Shown here: positions 7,631 through 16,051 of the stretch, piece by piece
How the letters are laid out: each line of letters opens with the position of its first letter
Position numbering within the stretch: the first letter of the stretch is position 1
Assembly (NCBI GenBank): GCA_963772375.1
Contig: CAVYXG010000005.1
Span: 1,240,001-1,304,000, forward strand
DNA: 64,000 nucleotides
From: DATBHM01 sp963772375
GTDB lineage: Bacteria > Actinomycetota > UBA4738 > JACQTL01
Direction: 5' to 3'
Notes under the pieces: model-generated
Seen by the model: only the letters and a program-made list of their open reading frames with translations
What the model was told of the DNA's origin: nothing
Database searches by the model: none
Program-made: the position numbers and the translations under genes

Positions 7631-9457
7631 ATGGACGTCGGTGCCTTCCTCGGACGCATCCCGCCGTTCGACGCGCTGGAACCGGCGGAGCTCGACCACG
7701 CCGCACGCGGCGTGCGCATCGAGTTCTATCCGGCGGCGACCACCATCCTTGTCCAGGGTGGGGAACCAGCTCGGCACCTGTACGTCGTCCGGCGGGGCGC
7801 GGTCGAGATGCTGGACGATGAGCACGTCGTCGACCTGCTCGGGGAGGGCGAGATGTTCGGGGACCTCTCCCTGCTGTCCGGGCTGGGGCCCACCGCCACG
7901 GTCCGCGCGCACGAGGACACGCTGTGCTACCTCGTCGACCTGGAGACGGCGCGGCGGACGTTCGGGTCGCCCGCCGGCCTCGCCTTCTCGTATGCAGCGC
8001 TCCGCCGGCGCCTGCTCCGGGTCCGGCGGGAGCGCGCGGGCCCGGACCCCCGCCTGGTCCGCGTCGGGGCGCTCGTGGCGCGACCACCGCTGACGTGCGA
8101 CGAACACATGACCGTGGGGGAGGCGGCGGCGATCATGGCGCGCGAGCGGGCCTCGTCGTTGATCGTGGAGCGCCCCGACGGGTTCGGGATCCTCACGGAC
8201 CGTGACCTCCGTTCGAGGGTGCTCGCCGCGGGCCGCGACGCGGGAACGCCCGTCGTCGAGGTCATGACTGCTCCGGCCATCGTGGTGCCGGACTCGATGA
8301 CGGCGGGCGACGTGATCCTGCGGATGCTCGAGGGAGGCTTCCACCACATGCCGGTGATGGACGCGGCCGGTCGGCTGCTCGGCGTCGTCACCGACACCGA
8401 CCTCATCGGGCTGGAACGGCGGTCGCCGTTCGCGCTGAAGAGCGCGGTGGTCCGGGCGGCCACCCCGGAGCAGGTGGCGGCGGCGGGCCGCCGGGTCCCG
8501 GAGATGGTCGGCGAGCTGGTCGACGCCAACGCGGACCCCGTGGACGTCGGCCGGTCGATCGCCCTCATCACCGACGCCCTGACAGTTCGGCTGATCGAGC
8601 TGGCAGCAGACGAGCTCGGTCCGGCCCCGGCCCCCTGGGCTTGGGTCGCGCTCGGGAGCCAGGCCCGGGGCGAACAGGCCCTTCGAACCGACCAGGACCA
8701 CGCGCTGGCCCTTGACCCGTCCGCGCACCCGGACTCGTCGCGATGGTTCGGGGAGCTGGGGGGCCGGGTCACGGCCGGGTTGGAGGCGGCCGGCATCCCC
8801 AGGTGCCGGGGGGACGTGATGGCGTCGAACCAGGCGATGCGCCGGTCGCTCCCCGAATGGGTGAACGCCTACCGGGGCTGGATGCGCGACCCGGGCAGCG
8901 AGGGCAGCCGGTTCTCCTCGATCGCCTTCGACATCCGCCAGGTCGCGGGCACGCTCGAGGTCGAGGCCCCGCTCCGCGCGGCGATGCTCGAGGCTCGCGA
9001 CCACCCGCTGTTCCTCCGGCACCTGGCCCGGCGGGCGCTCGATCTTCGGCCGCCGACGGGCTTCTTCCGGGACCTCGTGGTCGCGGGCCGCGGCGAGCAG
9101 GCCGGGAAGCTCGAGATCAAGAAGGGTGGGATCGTGATCGTCGGGGACCTCGCCCGGGCCTGGGCCGTCGAGGTCGGCGCGGCCGCCACCGGCACGCTCG
9201 CCCGGCTCGACGCGGCCGCCGCCGCGGGGCGGATCGACGAGGACACCCGGTCCGGCCTGGCGGAGAGCTTCCGGCTGCTGTGGGAGGTGCGTCTCGCGGA
9301 GCACGTACGCGCGTACCGCGCCGGGGAGCCGCCCGACGACTTCGTCGACCCGACCACGCTGGGCGCGCTGACCCGTCGTGAGCTAAAGGAGGCGTTCCGG
9401 ATCGTCGCGTCCGCCCAGCGGACGCTCTCGGCCGAGCTCGGGGTGATGCGACGGTGA
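7631..9457 (+). CDS. cNMP-binding / CBS / DUF294 nucleotidyltransferase-like protein
   Basis: The 608-residue protein has four parts. Residues about 8-125 are a cyclic-nucleotide-binding domain. Residues about 155-270 are a CBS pair (EVMTAPAIVV, GGFHHMPVMD). Residues about 300-440 are the DUF294 nucleotidyltransferase-like core, with GSQARGEQALRTDQDHAL matching the GSxxRxE...D-x-D signature of the polymerase-beta/GlnD superfamily. The remainder is the DUF294 C-terminal helical domain. Family members are usually paired with a 3'-5' exonuclease, as here (GTGA overlap). A nucleotide-sensing regulatory enzyme is likely, but its target is not established. It is not GlnD: no HD or ACT domain is present. 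Confidence 0.88.
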   Translation: MDVGAFLGRIPPFDALEPAELDHAARGVRIEFYPAATTILVQGGEPARHLYVVRRGAVEMLDDEHVVDLLGEGEMFGDLSLLSGLGPTATVRAHEDTLCYLVDLETARRTFGSPAGLAFSYAALRRRLLRVRRERAGPDPRLVRVGALVARPPLTCDEHMTVGEAAAIMARERASSLIVERPDGFGILTDRDLRSRVLAAGRDAGTPVVEVMTAPAIVVPDSMTAGDVILRMLEGGFHHMPVMDAAGRLLGVVTDTDLIGLERRSPFALKSAVVRAATPEQVAAAGRRVPEMVGELVDANADPVDVGRSIALITDALTVRLIELAADELGPAPAPWAWVALGSQARGEQALRTDQDHALALDPSAHPDSSRWFGELGGRVTAGLEAAGIPRCRGDVMASNQAMRRSLPEWVNAYRGWMRDPGSEGSRFSSIAFDIRQVAGTLEVEAPLRAAMLEARDHPLFLRHLARRALDLRPPTGFFRDLVVAGRGEQAGKLEIKKGGIVIVGDLARAWAVEVGAAATGTLARLDAAAAAGRIDEDTRSGLAESFRLLWEVRLAEHVRAYRAGEPPDDFVDPTTLGALTRRELKEAFRIVASAQRTLSAELGVMRR

Positions 9458-10101
9458 GCGAGGAACGGATGGGCCGACTTCCTCCGTCGCCGGCGGGGGC
9501 GTCGAAGCGGCGGCCGTGGACCGAGGTCGAGCTGGTCGCGCTCGACTTCGAGACGACCGGCCTCGACCTCTCCGCGGACAGCGTGATCTCGTGGGGGACC
9601 GTGCCCCTGGCGAACGGGGGGATCGAGCTGCGCGACGCGGCCTACCAGCTGGTGGCACCGCGGCGCCAGCCAGGCGTCGAGTCGATCCGGGTCCACGAGC
9701 TCCGGCCGGTCGACCTGGCTTCGGCCCCCCCGCTCGAGCAGGTCGCCCCCTCGCTCCAGGCGGCGCTCGACGGCCGGTTCCTCGTCGCGTGGGCGGCCGG
9801 GATCGAGACGGCCTTCCTACGGCGCATGTTCGGGGGGTCGAAGCGTGGGTGGCGACGGCGGACGATCGACGTTCGCGATCTCCTGCTCGCCGAGGCCGCC
9901 GGGGACCCCAACGCGCGACGGCTCACGCTCGAGGGCGCGTGCCGCCGGTTCGGCGTGCCGGTCGAGCGGACCCACCACGCGTTCGACGACGCGCTGATGA
10001 CGGCGGAGCTGTTGCTCGTCCTGGCGGCCCGGCTCGGCCAGGTCCCGACCGTTCGGCGTCTCCAGCGCGCGGCCCGGGCGGGGTCCGCCCACCGCCGCTG
10101 A
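9454..10101 (+). CDS. 3'-5' exonuclease, DEDDh family (DnaQ-like)
   Basis: The 215-residue protein carries the DnaQ/PolC-type exonuclease signature. D31-x-E33 is in VALDFETTGLDL, a central Asp lies in the region of the second motif, and HHAFDDALMTAELL supplies the H and final D of DEDDh. It probably removes nucleotides from DNA or RNA 3' ends. It begins with GTG overlapping the DUF294 stop in a GTGA, so the two are co-translated. This conserved pairing suggests a joint role. The gene ends 6 bp from the convergent GS gene. Confidence 0.88.
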   Translation: MSEERMGRLPPSPAGASKRRPWTEVELVALDFETTGLDLSADSVISWGTVPLANGGIELRDAAYQLVAPRRQPGVESIRVHELRPVDLASAPPLEQVAPSLQAALDGRFLVAWAAGIETAFLRRMFGGSKRGWRRRTIDVRDLLLAEAAGDPNARRLTLEGACRRFGVPVERTHHAFDDALMTAELLLVLAARLGQVPTVRRLQRAARAGSAHRR

Positions 10102-10107
10102 CGCCGT

Positions 10108-11493
10108 TCACATCCGCTCGAAGTACCGGGCGAGCTCCCAGTCGGTGACGGTCGTGTTGTCGAAGATGATCTGCTCCTGGCGGGCCGTGTTCAGGAGGTG
10201 CTCGAACACGGCGTCGCCGAACGCCTTGCGGGCGACCTCGCTCCCCTCGAACTCCGCGACGGCCTCGTGCAGCGAAGTCGGGACGCGCGGCACGTCCTTC
10301 GACTCGTATGCGTTCCCCTTGAACATCGGCGGCGGTTCCACCCCGTGCTCGATGCCGTGCAGCCCGGCGGCGATCGTGGCGGCGAACGCGTAGTAGGGGT
10401 TGGCGTCGGCGCCGGGGATCCGCGACTCGATCCGCAGGCCCGCGTGCTCACCGACCAGTCGGAACCCGCACGTCCGGTTGTCGTGGCCCCACGCGATCGC
10501 GGTCGGTGCCCACGACCCCGCCTGGTACCGCTTGTAGGAGTTCACCGACGGGGCGAACATCCACGCCAGCTCGCGGGCCGTCGACATCAGCCCGCCGAGG
10601 TACGACCGGAACAGGTTGCTCATGTGATGCTCGCCGTCGGAGGAGAACATCAGCGACTCCGAGCCGTCCTCGTTCCACACGCTCGAGTGCAGGTGGCACG
10701 ACGAACCGGCCTCGTCCATCGTCCACTTCGCCATGAAGGTCACGGCGCGCCCGAGCCCCGCAGCGATCTCCTTCACGCCGTTCTTGTAGACGGTGTGGCG
10801 GTCGGCCATGGTCAGCGCGTCCGTGTACCGGAGGTTGATCTCCTGCTGGCCCTTGCCGAACTCGCCCTTCGAGAACTCCACCGGGACGCCCGCTGAGTCC
10901 ATGTGGTTGCGGATGGCCCGGATCACGTACTCGTCCTTGGTGGTCTGCAGGATGTGGTAGTCCATGATGTAGTCGGAGTGTGGCCGCAGCTCCCGGTACC
11001 CCTTGCCGGCCGCTTCCTCGAACGAGTCCTTGAACAGGTAGAACTCGAGCTCCGACCCGCACTTCACCGTGTAGCCGGCGGCCTGGGCGCGTTCGATCTG
11101 GCGGCGCAGGATCTGCCGGGGTGCCACCTCGACGGGCTCGCCGGACTCCTCGTCGAACACGTCGCAGATGACGAGCGCGGTCTTCTCGAGCCACGGCACG
11201 CGGCGGAGCGTCGACATGTCCGGGCGCATCGCGAGGTCGCCGTAGCCGGTGTCCCAGTTCGCGTACGCGTAGCCGGGGATGGGCTCCATCTCCATGTCCA
11301 CCGCGAGCAGGTAGTTGCACGCGTGGATGGCGCCCTCGCCGCCCTCGAGCACGTCGTCGAGGAAGTACCGCCCGGTGAGGCGTTTGCCCATGAACCGGCC
11401 CTGCTGGTCCGGGAAGACCATGAGCACGGTGTCGATCTCGTCGCCGCGAATCCCCTCCGCGACCGTCTCCTGGTCCAGCATCCCCCGCTCCAT
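10108..11493 (-). CDS. glutamine synthetase-like gamma-glutamyl ligase (possible GlnA4-like)
   Basis: The 461-residue protein retains all recognisable GS catalytic motifs: SELEFYLF, GQQEINLRY, the SSCHLHSSVW His motif, NSYKRY, HDNRTCGFR and the intact E-x-R in RIESRIPGADANPYYA. It starts at an ATG with AAGGAGG 8 nt upstream. It lies 116 bp downstream of an ethanolamine-type permease on the same strand. In Streptomyces, GlnA4 glutamylates ethanolamine, so import and gamma-glutamylation of ethanolamine or a similar amine is the best guess. True nitrogen-assimilating GS is less likely given the divergent N-terminus and the neighbour. Confidence 0.88.
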   Translation of the reverse strand: MERGMLDQETVAEGIRGDEIDTVLMVFPDQQGRFMGKRLTGRYFLDDVLEGGEGAIHACNYLLAVDMEMEPIPGYAYANWDTGYGDLAMRPDMSTLRRVPWLEKTALVICDVFDEESGEPVEVAPRQILRRQIERAQAAGYTVKCGSELEFYLFKDSFEEAAGKGYRELRPHSDYIMDYHILQTTKDEYVIRAIRNHMDSAGVPVEFSKGEFGKGQQEINLRYTDALTMADRHTVYKNGVKEIAAGLGRAVTFMAKWTMDEAGSSCHLHSSVWNEDGSESLMFSSDGEHHMSNLFRSYLGGLMSTARELAWMFAPSVNSYKRYQAGSWAPTAIAWGHDNRTCGFRLVGEHAGLRIESRIPGADANPYYAFAATIAAGLHGIEHGVEPPPMFKGNAYESKDVPRVPTSLHEAVAEFEGSEVARKAFGDAVFEHLLNTARQEQIIFDNTTVTDWELARYFERM

Positions 11494-11609
11494 GACCCAT
11501 CCCTCCTTAGGCGCTTCGCGGTCGGGCGGCCGGCGATGGACGCATCCCCATGCGAGGACGCGGCGGGCACAACCTACGCCCGCCGCGTCCGCCCCGCCTC
11601 CCGCGTCGT

Positions 11610-13241
11610 CTACGAGACCGGCTCGGCCGGCTTCTCCGCCGGGGTCGCCCCCTCCGACACGTCCTCCACGTGGGTCGTCCCGTACCCCTCGCTCTCGGGG
11701 TGCCCGTGCTCGCCCTGCGTCATCGCGAACTCCTCCTCGGGGGACAGCACGAGCTTGTGCCGCCCGGCGATGGCGAAGTACAGGACGCCGAGGATGTAGT
11801 ACACGGCCACGCCGTACACGCCCGGCCGGTACGCCGAGTTCAGGAAGATGGCAACCAGCGACACCGCTGCCAGGGCGCCCGCCACCACCGCCCCGGGAAC
11901 CCCGACCGGGCTCCGGTACGGGCGGGCGATGTTCGGCAGCTTGCGGCGCAGCACGGTGAACGACGTCATCTGGAGGATGTAGGAGATCACCGCCGCGAAC
12001 ACGGCCATGTTCAGCATCGCGGCCACGATCTGGGAGCCGAGGTTCTTCTGCTGCAGGACGTACACGAGCACCGCGACGGCGTACCCCACGACCGCACCCG
12101 CGATCAGCGCCACGTGGGGGGTCTTGCGTGTTCCGTGCGTCCTCGACAGCCACTGCGGGAAGTACCCGGCCCGCGAGAGCGAGAAGGTGTTCCGGCCGTA
12201 CGCGAAGATGATCGTGAAGAAGCTCGCGATGAGCCCGACCATGAACAGCAGGCCCAGCACGTAGGCCAGCTTCCCGCTCGCTCCGAAGATCGCCTTGAAG
12301 CCGTCCAGGAGGGGGAACCCGGACTGACCGTACAGGGCGGCGCCGCCGGGGAGCCCCGTGTTGAAGATCAGCGTCAGGACGGCCGCGATCAGCAGGGTGT
12401 GCATGGCGAGGGTCGCACCGCGAGGCACGTCGCGACGGGGGTCCATGGACTCCTCGGCCGCGAGCGGGACCTCCTCGATCGCTAGGAAGAACCAGATCGC
12501 GAACGGCAGCGACTTGAAGATGCCGGACATGCCGAACGGGAACGCGGGACCCCCGCCGCCCGGGACCACATGGCCGGTGCTCGAGATGTTCGTCCACAGG
12601 TGGAAGTCGAGCTTTCCGGAGAAGATCGCGGCGAGGAAGAAGAACAGCAGCACGCAGATCGACGACACCGTGATGGTCACCGTGAACCGCATGGTGGCCT
12701 CGATGCCGATGATGTTGATCCCGACGAAGATGATGTAGAACACCGCCCACCAGAACGGCAGGCTGTTCCAGAACGGCGCGCCGACCACGTTCCCGGCCTT
12801 GTCGAAGTGGCCCCCGGCGTTGAACAGCCCCACCACGATCTCCTGCCACAAAAGCCCCATGGCGCCGACGACGACGGCCGGCGTGATGACGTACTCCATG
12901 TTCTCGGCGAGGCCGGTCAGGAACCCGCCCCACGGGCCCATCGCCGACCGGGCGAACGAGTACGCGCCGCCGGTGTGCGGCAGGGCCGGCGACATCTCGG
13001 CGATCGAGTAGACGAGGCAGTAGTACATGATCGCCATGAACACGGCGGCGACCGCGAGGCCCCAGAACCCGCCCGTGCCGAGGCCGAAGTTCCAGCCGTA
13101 GTACTCGCCGGAGATGACGGCACCCACTCCGAGGGCCCACAGCGACCACATCCCCGCATGTCGCCTCAGGCCGCGGTTCTCGAAGTAGCTCTGATCCACC
13201 TCCCGGTAGGTGACCGAGCCGACCTTCCGCTCCTGCGCCAC
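11610..13241 (-). CDS. APC-family amino acid/ethanolamine permease
   Basis: The 543-residue integral membrane protein has about 12 hydrophobic segments. The N-terminal block WSLWALGVGAVISGEYYGWNFGLGTGG followed by ALPHTGGAYSFARSAMGPWGGF is diagnostic of the APC superfamily and most like ethanolamine permeases. The C-terminal tail is acidic and cytoplasmic. The GTG at 13241 was chosen because a GGGAGG lies just upstream and the longer frame contains no further family similarity. It is co-directional with the GS-like ligase. A sigma70-type promoter (13278-13306) and a putative GntR operator lie upstream. Confidence 0.88.
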   Translation of the reverse strand: MAQERKVGSVTYREVDQSYFENRGLRRHAGMWSLWALGVGAVISGEYYGWNFGLGTGGFWGLAVAAVFMAIMYYCLVYSIAEMSPALPHTGGAYSFARSAMGPWGGFLTGLAENMEYVITPAVVVGAMGLLWQEIVVGLFNAGGHFDKAGNVVGAPFWNSLPFWWAVFYIIFVGINIIGIEATMRFTVTITVSSICVLLFFFLAAIFSGKLDFHLWTNISSTGHVVPGGGGPAFPFGMSGIFKSLPFAIWFFLAIEEVPLAAEESMDPRRDVPRGATLAMHTLLIAAVLTLIFNTGLPGGAALYGQSGFPLLDGFKAIFGASGKLAYVLGLLFMVGLIASFFTIIFAYGRNTFSLSRAGYFPQWLSRTHGTRKTPHVALIAGAVVGYAVAVLVYVLQQKNLGSQIVAAMLNMAVFAAVISYILQMTSFTVLRRKLPNIARPYRSPVGVPGAVVAGALAAVSLVAIFLNSAYRPGVYGVAVYYILGVLYFAIAGRHKLVLSPEEEFAMTQGEHGHPESEGYGTTHVEDVSEGATPAEKPAEPVS

Positions 13242-13277
13242 ATTCCCTCCCCTCGAGAAGGCTGTCGGGCGGGGCCG

Positions 13278-13306
13278 ATCTTGCAGCGTCCCTTCGCTCC
13301 AGTCAA
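13278..13306 (-). promoter_or_regulatory. predicted promoter of the permease-GS operon
   Basis: Read on the minus strand, TTGACT (13301-13306), a 17-nt spacer and CAAGAT (13278-13283) make a good sigma70-type promoter, with the permease start about 37 nt downstream. The left arm of the inverted repeat at 13315-13323 lies just upstream of the -35. Confidence 0.5.
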
Positions 13307-13314
13307 GCCGAGTA

Positions 13315-13353
13315 GTCAGACAAGCCGCGACATGTCTCGTCCCTTTGTCTGAC
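13315..13353. promoter_or_regulatory. inverted repeat, candidate GntR-family operator
   Basis: GTCAGACAA at 13315-13323 is repeated in perfect inversion as TTGTCTGAC at 13345-13353. Each arm is itself a short palindrome (GTC-A-GAC and TGTC-T-GACA), the form of GntR-family half-site pairs. It lies between the divergent permease gene and the GntR-type regulator and could control both. Confidence 0.5.
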
Positions 13354-13388
13354 ACAATAGGCGGCTCGGACGAACGGAAAGGGACGGC

Positions 13389-14145
13389 ATGGCGAACCGC
13401 TCGCGGCAGCGTTGCGAGGCCGACGACGACGCGGGAGAACCTGCTCGCCTGGATCGCGAAGCGGTAAGGTCCGGCCGGGCGCGCAGCTCCCGCCCGAGCC
13501 GGAGCTCGCCGGCGAGCTCGGCATGTCGCGGCCCACCCTCCGGGAGGCCCTTCGGTCCCTCGAGGACGAAGGCGTGGTCACGCGGAGCCGCGGATCCGGC
13601 ACGTTCCTCGTCGCACCGCCCTCGGCTGCGGAACAACCTCGACGTGAACTTCGGCGTGACGCGACGCGATCCGGCAGGCGGGGATGGAGCCCGGGCAGCG
13701 GAACGCCGTGACGAGCCTGGTGCGGGTGCCGGAGGACGAACGGGAGCGCCTCGGCTCGAGGCGCGGGGAGCAGGTCGTGATCGTGGAGCGCGATGCGCAC
13801 GGCCGACGGCCGGCCCGGTGGTCGCCACCCGCGACGTTCTGCCCGTCCGTCTGCTGGACGGCCGGCCCGACGTCCTGCCGATGCTGGCGGGGGTTCGCTG
13901 TACGAGATCTGGAACGCGAGCTCGGCATCGCCATCCAGCACGGCGTCGCGAGCTTCACGCCGGTCCGCGCCACGAAGGCGCTCGCGTCCCAGCTGCGTGT
14001 GTCGCGCGGTTCGCTGCTGTTGTACCTGCAGCCAGGTCGACTACGACCGGAGGGGCGGCCGGTCCTGTCGTCGCACGAGCACCACCTGGCAGACGCGTTC
14101 GAGTTCACGGTGATCCGGCGGGGTCCGGGGAGGAGGTTCACGTGA
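13389..14145 (+). pseudogene. GntR-family (UTRA type) regulator, multiply frameshifted
   Basis: Pieces of one GntR/HutC-type regulator are readable in all three frames. LLAWIA is in one frame. VRPGAQLPPEPELAGELG, MSRPTLREALRSLEDEG and SRGSGTFLV are in the next and form a canonical winged helix. RNNLDVNFGV, then SLVRVPEDERERLG, TADGRP, VVATRDVLPVRL, GGSLYEIWN, ELGIAIQHGVAS and finally LADAFEFTVI of a UTRA ligand domain follow, each after a frame change. About ten shifts fall in 750 bp, yet the residues remain conserved and there is no decay between shifts. This favours sequence or assembly errors over a real pseudogene. It heads the aldolase-dehydrogenase-kinase operon and is the natural candidate regulator. 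Confidence 0.7.
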
Positions 14146-14967
14146 GCGTGGGCAAGGCCATGCGGATCAAGCGGGTGATCGACGGCGCCGGCGTGTCCGT
14201 CATCTGTGCGCTCGATCACGGGATGACGTCGCCGGAGTTCCTCGAGCCGCTCGCCGACATCCGGACCCGGGCGGAGGAGGCCGTCGCCGGCGGGCGCAAC
14301 GTCATCATGATGAGCAAGGGGATGATCCGGGTCGCGGAGCCCGCGTTCTCGCCGACGACGTCGCTCGCGCTGCTGCTGTCGGCATCGGCGAGCCCCGGCG
14401 GCGAGCGGCCGGCAGATCGTCCAGATCGCCGACGTCGAGGAGGCGCTCGTGCTCGGCGCCGACGCCGTCGTGCTGTTCACCGCGCTCGGCGGCGATACCG
14501 AGGCGGGGATGATCGACACGCTCGCGGAGGTCGGCCGGGAGTGCGCGCAACTGGGGATGCCGTTCATCGCCGAGGCGGAGTTCCCGACGACCTACGCGTC
14601 GGTGGAGGAGCTCTCGGCGCAGTACGGGTACGAGTACCTGCGCCGCAACGTCCGGTTGTGCGCCGAGCTCGGCGCCGACATCGTGAAGACCAACTGGCCG
14701 GGGTCGGGGGAGCAGTTCGGCAAGCTCGTCGAGGCGGTGAACGGCATCCCGATGGTGCTGGCCGGCGGCTCGCGACTGGAGGACGCCGAGCTGCTGTCCC
14801 GAATGGAGCAGGCCATGGCGGCCGGCGCGATCGGGTGCTCGGTGGGACGGAACATCTTCATGCACCGCTCGCCGGAGGCGATCACACGCGCGCTGTCCCG
14901 CGTCATCCGCGACCGATGGACTGCCGAGAAGGCGCACGACGCGCTGGTCGAGGAGCTTGGGTCGTGA
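14142..14967 (+). CDS. class I aldolase, DhnA/LsrF-like (one frameshift)
   Basis: Read through one frame change near 14395-14410, this is a protein of about 275 residues of the DhnA-type class I aldolase family. The N-terminal half gives VICALDHGMTSPEFLEPL and NVIMMSKGMI. The C-terminal half gives VQIADVEEALVLGADAVVLF, the Schiff-base lysine motif ADIVKTNWPG and a phosphate-binding VLAGGSR plus GCSVGRNIFMH. Net extra length is one base in a C/G-rich run. It begins with a GTG that overlaps the regulator stop (GTGA) after AGGAGG. With the adjacent dehydrogenase and FGGY kinase it probably cleaves a phosphorylated keto-sugar; the exact substrate is unknown. Confidence 0.8.
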
Positions 14968-14998
14968 GGGCCGCACGGATCCTCCGGGAGGGTTCGCG

Positions 14999-16051
14999 AT
15001 GAGGGCCGCGTTCATGCTCGAGCCGAACGCGGTCGAGGTGCGCGAGGCCGAGGAACCCAAGCTGGATGCCTCGGGGGCTCTGCTCCGCGTCGAGGCGTGC
15101 GGCATCTGCGGGACGGACGCCCGGACGTTCTTCAACGGGGACCCCCGCGCCCCCGGGCCGTGGGTGCTGGGGCACGAACCGGTCGGCGTGCTGGCCGAGG
15201 TCGGTCCGGAGGCCGTGCTGCCGGCCGGCGTCGCCGTCGGTGACCGGGTGTTCCTCGGTTCGATCCTCACGTGCGGTGAGTGCCGGTGGTGCCTCGAGGG
15301 GTTCCAGAACCTGTGCGAGCACCACCTGCTGTATGGCTACGACCCGTTCCCCGGCGCGTACGCCGAGTGGGCGGCCGTGCCGCCGATCGCCATGAAGAAC
15401 CTCATCCCGCTGCCGGCCGACCTGCCCAGCGACCTGGCCACCGTGGCGGACCCGTTCGCGTGCGCACTGAACGGCATGGAGGTGCTCGACGTCCGGATCG
15501 GCGACACGGTCGTGATCGTCGGTGGCGGGCCGATCGGGTGCTGGCAGGCCCTCATGGCCCGCGACCGCGGGGCGGCGCGCGTGTTCCTCATCGAGGCGTC
15601 GGCGGGCCGGCTCGAGCTGGCCACGTCGATGGTCGGCCACGTACTGGACGGCGCGTGGGTCGCGGGCGAGGACAACGGTGTGTCCGAGGTGATGGCCCGC
15701 ACGGGCGGCCACGGCGCGGAGCGGGTCAGCGTGGCCGCGCCGTCCAAGCAGGCCCAGCAGGCGGCGCTCGAGATGGCCGCGAAGCGGGCTCGGGTCGTGT
15801 ACTTCGCCGGCCTCCCGAAGCACGACCCGGTCAGCCCGCTCGACATGAACCAGCTGCACTACAAGGAGCTCGCCATCCTCGGCGCCTACGGGGCCACGCA
15901 TCGTCAGTACCGGATCACCATGGGCTACCTCGACCGCCGCCGGGAGGAGCTCGCCCGGATGGTCACGCACCGGTTCGGCCTCGACGAGATCGAGCAGGCC
16001 TTCGAGACCATCCGGTCGGGAACCGGCCTCAAGGTCGTCGTCCTGCCGTGA
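14999..16051 (+). CDS. zinc-dependent alcohol dehydrogenase (sorbitol/threonine DH-like)
   Basis: The 350-residue medium-chain dehydrogenase has the catalytic zinc motif CGICGTDARTF, GHEPVGV (the GHE motif), and a structural zinc cluster CGECRWCLEGFQNLC. The NAD(P)-binding turn is VIVGGGPIGCWQALMA with an acidic residue after it (IEAS), suggesting NAD. It would oxidise a polyol or sugar alcohol to a keto-sugar. The ATG at 14999 has a GGGAGGG upstream. It overlaps the kinase gene in a GTGA. The operon order aldolase-dehydrogenase-kinase matches polyol catabolism. Confidence 0.87.
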   Translation: MRAAFMLEPNAVEVREAEEPKLDASGALLRVEACGICGTDARTFFNGDPRAPGPWVLGHEPVGVLAEVGPEAVLPAGVAVGDRVFLGSILTCGECRWCLEGFQNLCEHHLLYGYDPFPGAYAEWAAVPPIAMKNLIPLPADLPSDLATVADPFACALNGMEVLDVRIGDTVVIVGGGPIGCWQALMARDRGAARVFLIEASAGRLELATSMVGHVLDGAWVAGEDNGVSEVMARTGGHGAERVSVAAPSKQAQQAALEMAAKRARVVYFAGLPKHDPVSPLDMNQLHYKELAILGAYGATHRQYRITMGYLDRRREELARMVTHRFGLDEIEQAFETIRSGTGLKVVVLP

